The notes beneath the pieces were generated by a model. That model ran no database searches, was not told where the DNA came from, and saw nothing but the letters and a program-made list of their open reading frames with translations. A stretch of 64,000 nucleotides of DNA from Companilactobacillus farciminis KCTC 3681 = DSM 20184 (GTDB taxonomy: Bacteria > Bacillota > Bacilli > Lactobacillales > Lactobacillaceae): positions 2,294,001 to 2,358,000 of the forward strand of contig NZ_CP017702.1 in NCBI RefSeq assembly GCF_002706745.1, in the 5' to 3' direction. Made by a program: the position numbers and the translations under genes. Position 1 is the stretch's first letter. Each line of letters opens with the position of its first letter. Positions 50,574 through 57,317 of this stretch are shown piece by piece.

Positions 50574-51980
50574 TTAATGTGATTTATTTTGTAATTTTGA
50601 ATGTTTTAATCCGTAAACGAAATAGACAATAATTCCAATAGTGATCCAAAGACCAACACTGATTTTAGAAATCGTTGGCAACATGAATAAGAAATAGATA
50701 CTGGCAAGTCCGGCAAAGATTGGCAAGACTGGATACCAAGGCATCTTGAACCCGTCATTGGGAATATCTTTTCTTCTTCGCAAGGGGATTATTCCAAACG
50801 ATATGAAGACAAAGGCCAACAAAGTTCCGGCATTGATCAAGGAAGTCAACTCCGTCAATGGTACTAATCCAGCAAAGAAAGCCTGAACGACCATTGCCAA
50901 TAGAACAGCATTTCTAGGCACAGAGAATTTTTCATCAACTTCACCCATCTTTTCTGGCAACAAACCGTCACGTCCTAAGGCATAAACCAAACGTGAGCCA
51001 CCAAAGAACATCGTTAATAATGACGTGAAAATTCCCACTAAAGCGCCAATAGTAATCAATTTATTCCAAGTATCCAAGTGAACTACTTTCAAAGCATAGG
51101 CAGCCGGATCATCAACGTTTAATTCTTTATAATTGACCACTCCAGTTAAGACAAAGGAGAAACCAACGTACAAAATAACTGCCACGACCACGGTACCTAA
51201 AACCCCACGAACGACATCTTTTTTGGGATTGATAGTTTCTGCAGAATTGGCTGCTAAAGCATCGAAACCAACGAAGGCAAAGAAGACTGTCGCTGTAGCA
51301 GTGGAAATTCCACCCATTCCAAATGGTTCAGTGTGGAACTGTTTAGGATAGAATGGTACGTAATTCTTAGTATTGATATAAAAAGCTCCAACGATGATGA
51401 ACAAAATAATAATCGCTACTTTGATCAATACCGCCACGTTCTCGACTTTTTTCGACAAACTAGCACCTTGCAGGATAATGAACGCTATCAACAAAACAAT
51501 CAAAGTCGCTGAAATATTAATAACTCCACCTTCCAAAGGTCCAGCCGCTAAGAACTTTGGCATGTGAACCCCAAAGGCTCCTAAGATATTGTTGTTGAAA
51601 TACGAAGCAAATCCAACTGCTTCAGCAGAAACTGTCAAGAAATACTCCAAAATCAAAGCCCAGCCAAGAATCCAGCCAATAATTTCGCCATAAATGACCG
51701 CTCCAAACGAATACGCTGATCCGGCTACTGGCATAGCTGATGAAAATTCCGCATACGCCATCCCGACGAACCCGGAAACAATCGCCGCAATCAAAAACGC
51801 AACTGTAACTGCCGGTCCAGCGTGTAACGCCGCTTCATGTCCCGGCAAAATAAAGATACCTGTACCAATAACCGCTCCGATACCGAGTGACAATAAATCC
51901 CTTGCACCAAGAGTCTTGGTAAGTCTAGAATCAGCTTTTAAATATGTTGCTACCGATTCCTTTTTAAAGACATTTTTCAT
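50574..51980 (-). CDS. APC-family cationic amino acid permease (paralogue 2)
   Basis: 468-aa permease nearly collinear with its downstream neighbour: GIGAVIGTGIFILPG, ATVFFAFVGFDALAANSAE, FGGSRLVYALGRDGLLPEKMGEVD. Differences concentrate in the loop near residues 165-185 and the C-terminal helices. AAGGGG precedes the ATG. The two genes are separated by a terminator and 150 bp, so each has its own promoter. Amino-acid specificity cannot be deduced. Confidence 0.87.
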   Translation of the reverse strand: MKNVFKKESVATYLKADSRLTKTLGARDLLSLGIGAVIGTGIFILPGHEAALHAGPAVTVAFLIAAIVSGFVGMAYAEFSSAMPVAGSAYSFGAVIYGEIIGWILGWALILEYFLTVSAEAVGFASYFNNNILGAFGVHMPKFLAAGPLEGGVINISATLIVLLIAFIILQGASLSKKVENVAVLIKVAIIILFIIVGAFYINTKNYVPFYPKQFHTEPFGMGGISTATATVFFAFVGFDALAANSAETINPKKDVVRGVLGTVVVAVILYVGFSFVLTGVVNYKELNVDDPAAYALKVVHLDTWNKLITIGALVGIFTSLLTMFFGGSRLVYALGRDGLLPEKMGEVDEKFSVPRNAVLLAMVVQAFFAGLVPLTELTSLINAGTLLAFVFISFGIIPLRRRKDIPNDGFKMPWYPVLPIFAGLASIYFLFMLPTISKISVGLWITIGIIVYFVYGLKHSKLQNKSH

Positions 51981-52050
51981 GAAAATTTACCCCTTAATTT
52001 GCGTAAAATGAATTACACTAAGCTTAAATCTTACTACAATATTTTTAATA

Positions 52051-52089
52051 AAAAAAGGCAATCTTCTCTTGTATTTAAGAAGATTACCT
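52051..52089 (-). terminator. Terminator after the AraC-type regulator
   Basis: AGGTAATCTTCTT/GAAGATTGCCT with T-run on the minus strand. Confidence 0.8.
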
Positions 52090-52110
52090 CAATTTTTTTT
52101 AATAATTATT

Positions 52111-52953
52111 CTAATTATTACCCTCGGTACGATATTTCGTTGGTGCCACCCCAGTATATTTCTTAAAGGTTTGACTAAAATAGCTCAATCTAGTGAAACC
52201 TAAGGAATCGGAAATATCATTGATACTCTTATCGGATTCTTTTAATAAGAGCATAGCTTTTTGAATCTTACGTGCATTCAAGTAGACTGAAAAGCTCAAT
52301 CCCGTCTCTCGCTTAAACAGTTTACTAAAATAATAATCTGATAGATAAACCTTACTTGAAACTTGATCCAACGTTAATCTTTTATCTAAGTTACTATCAA
52401 TATACTCTATTGCAGAAATAATGGAAGCATTTGACGTCGACATCGTCTTGATTTGTTGCAAAGCTTTGCCGTCGCTGTCGTCTAAATCATCTATAGCATC
52501 ATTGACATCTAAAGCATATTTAATAATAAAGTCATCGATGCCACGATTTTCAATAATTAGCTTGGATATTCCTTCAACCATACAACGCAAGTAGACCACC
52601 TGATCATTCAATTTCTGCATTAAATCCAATCGCTTGGGACTAGCTTCAGGTGTATCCTTAGCCACGCAAATCTTGCCGACTCTTTGGTTTAATTGTGAAA
52701 TCCGAATTGGCGAATCAGCGTATTCAATATGATACTTGTATTTATTAACACTTAATTTGGATAAATCCGCTTTTTTATCTTTTCGGATCAATAAAGCGCT
52801 TTCTGAAAGCTCGCCAAAAATGCCTGCTTGCAAGTGGTCATCATTCCCCAGAACAAAAACCGCTATGTCATTAGTTTGAGCATATGACTGCAGCAGGCGT
52901 ATTATTAATTTTTCATTGCTAGATAATAAAGACTGTAAATCGAACTCTTCCAT
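52111..52953 (-). CDS. AraC-family transcriptional regulator
   Basis: 280-aa regulator. The C-terminal 100 residues hold both AraC helix-turn-helix units: LTLDQVSSKVYLSDYYFSKLFKRETG and INDISDSLGFTRLSYFSQTFKKYTGVAPTKYR. The N-terminal 165 residues form an effector domain; its KICVAKDTPEASPKRLDLMQKLNDQVVYLRCMVEGI segment recalls the end of PocR-type sensory domains, an uncertain match. ATG at 52953 lies 12 bases after GAGGG; the earlier in-frame ATG has none. Co-transcribed with the upstream DUF488 gene. Confidence 0.85.
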   Translation of the reverse strand: MEEFDLQSLLSSNEKLIIRLLQSYAQTNDIAVFVLGNDDHLQAGIFGELSESALLIRKDKKADLSKLSVNKYKYHIEYADSPIRISQLNQRVGKICVAKDTPEASPKRLDLMQKLNDQVVYLRCMVEGISKLIIENRGIDDFIIKYALDVNDAIDDLDDSDGKALQQIKTMSTSNASIISAIEYIDSNLDKRLTLDQVSSKVYLSDYYFSKLFKRETGLSFSVYLNARKIQKAMLLLKESDKSINDISDSLGFTRLSYFSQTFKKYTGVAPTKYRTEGNN

Positions 52954-52980
52954 TTCGTTAGCTACCCTCATTTACAATAT

Positions 52981-53340
52981 TTAAATTTTTTTATTTAGAT
53001 ATTCCATGAGAACTACCGCATTATTATGTTCTTCGTCTTTAGCACTGTATAGAATCAAAACATCTTGTTTTTGCAAAGCTGACTTGATTTCCGCTAGGAA
53101 TTCAGGTGTATAGGGATTCTGATCAATTTCCTCCAAGTATCTTTTCTTGAATTCAGTATATTTTTCAGGATCGTGTCCAAACCATTTTCTCAATTCTGCT
53201 GACGGGGCAATCTGCTTTGCCCAAAGATCAAGTTTGGCTCTGACCTTAGACATTCCACGTGGCCATAGACGATCAATTAAAATTCGATAGCCTTCTGGTA
53301 ATTCCTTGTCGTAGATACGTTTCAAAATTAGTTTAGTCAT
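52981..53340 (-). CDS. DUF488 family protein (YeaO-like)
   Basis: 119-aa cytoplasmic protein. RILIDRLWPRGMSK, LDLWAKQIAPSAELRKWFGHDPEKYTEFKKRY and LILYSAKDEEHNNAVVLMEYL are the highly conserved blocks of the YeaO/DUF488 family, whose function is unknown. Full family length. The AraC gene follows after 27 bp. GAGGG precedes the ATG. Confidence 0.9.
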   Translation of the reverse strand: MTKLILKRIYDKELPEGYRILIDRLWPRGMSKVRAKLDLWAKQIAPSAELRKWFGHDPEKYTEFKKRYLEEIDQNPYTPEFLAEIKSALQKQDVLILYSAKDEEHNNAVVLMEYLNKKI

Positions 53341-53414
53341 TTAACTAACCCTCTTTTTTTCATGTTAATTATATCACATAAAATAATTTATTATTTATAG
53401 AACTTTTTCTAATT

Positions 53415-53441
53415 TTAGCACTCGGCAATCTAGAGTGCTAA
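53415..53441 (+). promoter_or_regulatory. CIRCE element (HrcA operator)
   Basis: TTAGCACTC, nine bases, GAGTGCTAA: a perfect consensus CIRCE. It lies five bases before a TTGAAT-N18-TACAAT promoter for hsp20, where HrcA would hinder RNA polymerase until heat shock. Confidence 0.95.
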
Positions 53442-53509
53442 ATTCTTGAATCTTCACCTAAATCGGTCTTACAATGTATTTGTAATGAAGGGAAAGGAAG
53501 TAACACAGT

Positions 53510-53947
53510 ATGACAAATGAAATTATGGATCGTAACAATTTAATGAGAAATTGGTTCAACAATGATTCTTGGATGAACAATTTTCCATCCATATTTGACA
53601 ACAATTTCCCAGAAGATTCAACATTGAAGACTGATATTAAAGAAACCGATAAAAACTACGAGGTTCATGTAGATATGCCTGATTTTGATAAGAAAGATAT
53701 CGACATCAATTATGAAAATGACGTACTAACAATCAGTGGTCATCGTGATAGCTTTAACGACCACAACGATAAGAACGGCGACATGATTATGAGTGAACGT
53801 TCAAGTGGCCGTTACATGAGACAATATCACTTGCCAGCAGTTGATTCAAAGAGTATCAAAGCTACTTATGACAAGGGTGTTCTAGAAGTTGACCTTCCAA
53901 AATTGGAAAAGAAAGTTGAATCAGGACATCACATTGATATTGACTAA
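53510..53947 (+). CDS. Small heat shock protein, Hsp20/alpha-crystallin family
   Basis: 145-aa ATP-independent chaperone. Short N-terminal region (NNLMRNWFNNDSWMNNFPSIF), then an alpha-crystallin domain from about residue 40 (LKTDIKETDKNYEVHVDMPDFDKKDIDINYENDVLTISGHR) ending with the conserved ATYDKGVLEVDLPKLE. GGAAAGGAAG precedes the ATG. CIRCE upstream puts it under HrcA, which is less common for hsp20 than for dnaK and groES. Confidence 0.95.
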   Translation: MTNEIMDRNNLMRNWFNNDSWMNNFPSIFDNNFPEDSTLKTDIKETDKNYEVHVDMPDFDKKDIDINYENDVLTISGHRDSFNDHNDKNGDMIMSERSSGRYMRQYHLPAVDSKSIKATYDKGVLEVDLPKLEKKVESGHHIDID

Positions 53948-53985
53948 TGTTTTCTAAAATATCAATTTAACTTCGACTTTTCAGT

Positions 53986-54034
53986 GGAGTCTGACTTACC
54001 GAGTTTGGTTCGGCACGGTCGGACTTCTTTTTTT
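53986..54034 (+). terminator. Terminator after hsp20
   Basis: GGAGTCTGAC and GTCGGACTTC pair (one G-T mismatch allowed), then seven Ts. Confidence 0.75.
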
Positions 54035-54042
54035 ATTGTAGC

Positions 54043-54105
54043 ATTCCGTCCTCCATAGCAAAGAAATAAAGAATAAAACCAGGATCTAGTCTGGAGCACA
54101 ATTTC
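54043..54105. repeat. Composite remnant of the palindromic repeats
   Basis: ATTCCGTCCTCCATAGCAAA (A-type end) followed 20 bp later by GATCTAGTCTGGAGCACAAT (B-type end). Internal parts are gone. It abuts the promoter of small RNA A. Confidence 0.55.
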
Positions 54106-54114
54106 AATTATACC

Positions 54115-54168
54115 TTCACAATTTCTTCACATTTTATAAATACATTTTTCATATTAATAAAGTACTAT
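54115..54168 (+). promoter_or_regulatory. Promoter of small RNA A with TTCACA-N5-TTCACA box
   Basis: Direct repeat TTCACA (54115-54120), ATTTC, TTCACA (54126-54131), then the -10-like TACTAT (54163-54168). The 11-bp phased repeat is typical of OmpR/PhoP-family regulators, and the position about 45-60 bp before the RNA start fits an activator. Spacing to the RNA is identical in copy B. Confidence 0.6.
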
Positions 54169-54175
54169 ATAACTT

Positions 54176-54274
54176 GTAGATGAGAGATGTAATAAATCCC
54201 TTTTCTCACCCCCTATAACATATATATATTTAATCCCCTAATTTAAAAAACACCTTTCCCCGAGGTGTTTTTTT
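54176..54274 (+). ncRNA. Predicted C-rich small RNA A
   Basis: About 99 nt. Begins GUAGAUGAGAG, forms a weak 5' hairpin (UGAGA/UCUCA), then unpaired CACCCCCUAUAACA, a U/A stretch and AAUCCCCUAA, and ends with a terminator hairpin CACCU-UUCCCCG-AGGUG plus U-run, whose loop also exposes CCCC. No coding frame. The sequence is repeated in B and partly in C. Anti-Shine-Dalgarno action is inferred from the C-rich unpaired boxes. Confidence 0.65.
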
Positions 54275-54330
54275 ATGTATTTTAGGTATCTGCTAGTAGT
54301 AGTTATACATAAAATAAGCTATACTGATAT

Positions 54331-54393
54331 ATGCAGAGTGGTATTTTTCTACTCTCATGGGATGTAGTATTCATTTACTACAAAAGGACTTAA
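54331..54393 (+). other. Two adjacent hairpins and a 20-codon frame
   Basis: AGAGTGG/CTACTCT (54335-54355) and TGTAGTA/TACTACA (54363-54382) follow a TATACT at 54320. A frame starting ATG at 54331 encodes a hydrophobic 20-mer (MQSGIFLLSWDVVFIYYKRT) but has no ribosome site. It may be the 5' part of a longer RNA that ends as small RNA C. Confidence 0.35.
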
Positions 54394-54501
54394 GAATTTA
54401 TAAAATTAAAAGAGACTTATCTATAAACAGGGCTATCCATGATTTACGTAATAAAGAATATTTAAACTATTTTCTGATAAGCCTGTAACAAATCAAAAAT
54501 T

Positions 54502-54592
54502 GATAAAAGATGACTATACTTTTATCTTCCCCCCTATAACAAAAAAATCCCCTAAAAAGGGCATCCTTTCTGATTAAGGATGCCCTTTTTGC
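54502..54592 (+). ncRNA. Predicted C-rich small RNA C
   Basis: About 90 nt: 5' hairpin GAUAAAAG/CUUUUAUC, then CUUCCCCCCUAUAACA, AAAAAUCCCCUAAAA and a strong terminator AAGGGCAUCCUU/AAGGAUGCCCUU. The two C-rich boxes are the same as in A and B, but the TTCACA box is absent, so its promoter is different or it is processed from a longer transcript beginning near 54330. The terminator also serves the convergent lacI-type gene. Confidence 0.6.
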
Positions 54593-54596
54593 TTGT

Positions 54597-55550
54597 TTAT
54601 TTTTCTTTTAATGATCCACGTAAAATCAATTCTGAAGGAATCATCTTCTTCACAACATCTTTTTCAAAGATAGACCAAAAAGCATATTCACCAATTTCAG
54701 TCAATTTATGATCAACTGTTGAAAAATCCATCAAACGACTGTAATCCAAATCTTCTTGACCGATAACTGGAATTCTTTTCTTCATCTTAATTAATTGTTG
54801 AATTACTCCAGCTGCAACTTGATCGCTATTAGCAAAAATCACTTGTAAGTCAGGATCTTGCTCTAATAAATATTGGGCACCGAGATTGCCGCCTTTGAAA
54901 TCTTTGGCTTTATTGTAGACGTGGTCTTGATCGATTTTCTTATCAAAAACTTGGTGGTAAGCGTGTTTAATTAATTTAGTCGACTGGCTTGAAGATTCTT
55001 TACGACTGACTGTAACGCCGATATGGTCAAAATTATGTTGTTGCAAAACTTCGAAAACATCAATAAATGACTGGCCCCGATTCGTATAAGCGCAAGAAAT
55101 TGGGTAATCAAAGGTATCTTCACAACAAGTGATAGGTCCATACTGTTTGTATTCGAGAATTTTTTCAAAAGAAATAGCTCGGGAAGTAAAAATAATCCCA
55201 TCAAAAGCGTGGTGCTTTAGCATTTCCAAATATTTAATCTCATTTTCTTCGTTATAATCAGATGGCAATAAAATCACTTGATAGTCTTCCTTGAATGCTA
55301 CTCGAGTGATCGCAGCGACTAGTTTTTGAAAATATGGGATATTAATGTATGGCAAAACAACCCCAACCGTATGCGTTTGACCAGTACTTAAAGCACGGGC
55401 AACATCGTTAGGGTGATAATCTAATTCTTCCATAGCATCAATAATCTCAGCTCTAGTTTTGGCAGCAACATAACCTCGATCATTGATAACTCGAGAAACT
55501 GTCGAAACAGAATGCTTGGAAAGTTTGGCAACATCTCTAATATTTGACAT
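54597..55550 (-). CDS. LacI-family transcriptional regulator
   Basis: 317-aa regulator. Residues 1-55 contain the LacI helix-turn-helix and hinge (NIRDVAKLSKHSVSTVSRVINDRGYVAAKTRAEIIDAMEELDYHPNDVARALST); the remainder is a periplasmic-binding-protein-like effector domain (TVGVVLPYINIPYFQKLVAAI, VIFANSDQVAAGVIQ, IPVIGQEDLDYS). ATG at 55550 follows AGGAGTG. No sugar genes adjoin it, so its effector is unknown. Small RNAs A and C lie beyond its 3' end and small RNA B beyond its 5' end. Confidence 0.92.
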   Translation of the reverse strand: MSNIRDVAKLSKHSVSTVSRVINDRGYVAAKTRAEIIDAMEELDYHPNDVARALSTGQTHTVGVVLPYINIPYFQKLVAAITRVAFKEDYQVILLPSDYNEENEIKYLEMLKHHAFDGIIFTSRAISFEKILEYKQYGPITCCEDTFDYPISCAYTNRGQSFIDVFEVLQQHNFDHIGVTVSRKESSSQSTKLIKHAYHQVFDKKIDQDHVYNKAKDFKGGNLGAQYLLEQDPDLQVIFANSDQVAAGVIQQLIKMKKRIPVIGQEDLDYSRLMDFSTVDHKLTEIGEYAFWSIFEKDVVKKMIPSELILRGSLKEK

Positions 55551-55625
55551 AAAGATCACTCCTGATTTGGATTGTTAGCTTGCTACATCATGATAAATGC
55601 AGCTTTTTTTATAAAAAAACTAATC

Positions 55626-55679
55626 TTCACATTTTCTTCACAATTTCAAAATATTTGGTTCACACTTATTAAGTATAGT
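55626..55679 (+). promoter_or_regulatory. Promoter of small RNA B with TTCACA-N5-TTCACA box
   Basis: TTCACA (55626-55631), TTTTC, TTCACA (55637-55642), and a third TTCACA at 55659; then -10-like TATAGT (55674-55679). Aligns base for base in layout with the promoter of A. Confidence 0.6.
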
Positions 55680-55686
55680 ATTAATT

Positions 55687-55786
55687 GTAGATGAGAGATA
55701 CGAAATCTCATCTCATCCCCCCTATAACATATATATTTAATCCCCTAAAAATTAAAAGAACACCTTCCCCGGGTGTTCTTTTTTCG
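55687..55786 (+). ncRNA. Predicted C-rich small RNA B
   Basis: About 99 nt. Begins GUAGAUGAGAGAUACG; GAUGAGA pairs with UCUCAUC to form a clear 5' hairpin. Unpaired CAUCCCCCCUAUAACA and UUAAUCCCCUAAAA follow, then terminator AGAACACC-UUCCCCG-GGUGUUCU with U-run. More than half of its bases match A in order. It terminates convergently with menG. Function inferred as for A. Confidence 0.65.
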
Positions 55787-55789
55787 TGT

Positions 55790-56494
55790 CTATTTTCTTG
55801 CGGAATGAATCGCGGCAGCCTTCAACATTAAGTCAGAGACTTCAATATCGTCAAAACCTGTATCTTGCATCATCTGCGCTAGCTGTTTGATACTAACGAA
55901 TTTATTAACTGAGTCGTCCAAATACTGATATTCCGACTTACTTTTAGCAAAAACCTTTCCCATTAAAGGCATCAAGTGATTGAAATAAACTTGCCAACCT
56001 AATTTGACGACTGGCGTTTGAACCTTAAAAGCTTCCAAACAGATCAATTGTCCATTTGGTTTCAAAACACGAAAGATCTCATGCAACACTTGATCAGCAT
56101 CCGGTACATTACGCAAACCAAATCCAATCGTCACCACATCAAAACTCTTATCAGAAAAATTCAAATCCATGGCGTTGCCTGACATTAATTCAATATTAGT
56201 TAAATTCGAAGCCGCAACTTTTGTTTGGGCAATCTTTAACATTTCGGAACTAAAGTCTAAACCGACTACCTTGGCATGTGGATATTTTTGGGCCAACATT
56301 ATCGTCCAATCGGCTGTCCCACAACAGAGATCAAGAATCATATCTGGTCCATTATCGATCTTTGCTGTAGCGATTTTACGCCATTTTTGATGAGTCCCTA
56401 AACTCATAATGGAATTTAGTTTGTCATAGTTGCCGGCTATATTATTGAAAGTCTTTTGAACATCTTTTTGGGGAACTTTATTAGTCAGACTCAT
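55790..56494 (-). CDS. menG: Demethylmenaquinone methyltransferase (UbiE/MenG family)
   Basis: 234-aa SAM-dependent methyltransferase that makes menaquinone from demethylmenaquinone. Typical N-terminus VQKTFNNIAGNYDKLNSIMSLGTHQKWRK, SAM motif ILDLCCGTADWT near residue 53, VVGLDFSSEML, and VTIGFGLRNVPD, then the conserved PNGQLICLEAFK. Followed ten bp downstream of the phosphatase gene, so co-transcribed with it. Other menaquinone genes are not in the window; partial pathways are usual in lactobacilli. Confidence 0.9.
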   Translation of the reverse strand: MSLTNKVPQKDVQKTFNNIAGNYDKLNSIMSLGTHQKWRKIATAKIDNGPDMILDLCCGTADWTIMLAQKYPHAKVVGLDFSSEMLKIAQTKVAASNLTNIELMSGNAMDLNFSDKSFDVVTIGFGLRNVPDADQVLHEIFRVLKPNGQLICLEAFKVQTPVVKLGWQVYFNHLMPLMGKVFAKSKSEYQYLDDSVNKFVSIKQLAQMMQDTGFDDIEVSDLMLKAAAIHSARK

Positions 56495-56504
56495 AATTTA
56501 CCTC

Positions 56505-57113
56505 TTAATCAAGATTATTAGCACGTCCATAATACATGAGATAACGCTTGCCACTGTTGGAAATCATGTATTTGGAAACTCCGGCATTAGCTGGTTGGAT
56601 GATTTGTGAAATATCTTCGATTCCAGTAATTTCTTTCATGATAGCACGACTAACGAATCCATGACAAACGACCATGATTTTCTCGTCGCCTTTTTTGGCC
56701 ATATCATTCAAAAAGTCATCTACTCGCTTATAAACGTGTTCAAATGGTTCGCAATTTTCAGCATAATCAGCATATTTAGGTGCTAAATAATGGTTTTCAT
56801 CAAACGCATCAGGATATTTGGGCTCCAATTCAGTTGCTTTAACACCATCCCATGAACCGTAATCACCTTCACAAAGACGCTTATCCAATTTGATTTCGTG
56901 AACGCCTTGGTTCAAAATTTCGGCAGTTTGAGCGGCACGTTTTAGAGGACTTGAATAAATTTCATCAAAATCATTAATATCGATATTTTTTTCTAAAGTT
57001 TCAACCTGCTTGATACCATTGGCATTCAAGGGTTTATCAGTAGACATCCCGTTGATACGATTTTCATAATTAGTATCTGTTTCTCCATGTCTTACAATGT
57101 ATAATTCGACCAT
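56505..57113 (-). CDS. Histidine phosphatase (phosphoglycerate mutase-like)
   Basis: 202-aa enzyme of the histidine phosphatase superfamily. LYIVRHGETDTNYENRI at the N-terminus carries the catalytic His; the second His lies in MVVCHGFVSRAIM near 148. SSPLKRAAQTAEI and the acidic CEGDYGSWDG are typical of cofactor-dependent phosphatases such as GpmB/PhoE. Substrate is unknown. GGAG precedes the ATG. First gene of a two-gene unit with menG. Confidence 0.87.
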   Translation of the reverse strand: MVELYIVRHGETDTNYENRINGMSTDKPLNANGIKQVETLEKNIDINDFDEIYSSPLKRAAQTAEILNQGVHEIKLDKRLCEGDYGSWDGVKATELEPKYPDAFDENHYLAPKYADYAENCEPFEHVYKRVDDFLNDMAKKGDEKIMVVCHGFVSRAIMKEITGIEDISQIIQPANAGVSKYMISNSGKRYLMYYGRANNLD

Positions 57114-57223
57114 AATATCTCCTTCTTGGTAGCGCTTAAAATTCTTCTTTTAGTATTTCATTATTGACTTTGCTTTGCAACTCAATTATAGTGAAAGCAA
57201 TCAAATATAGTCCTTTAAATATT

Positions 57224-57297
57224 GGTCCCGTGAGGCTAATAAGGAAACACGTTCAGTCTTTTATTTCGCATACACGGGATAGAGGGCTATTTTTTTG
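57224..57297 (+). promoter_or_regulatory. PyrR-type RNA attenuator before the uracil permease
   Basis: GGTCCCGTGAGGCTAATAAGG at 57224 resembles the PyrR-binding loop (GTCCnGnGAGGCT). TCCCGTG can pair with CACGGGA at 57273-57279, and a T-run follows at 57290-57296. This fits UMP/PyrR-dependent termination of the permease transcript. Confidence 0.65.
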
Positions 57298-57317
57298 CAA
57301 AAATACATTTAGGGGAG

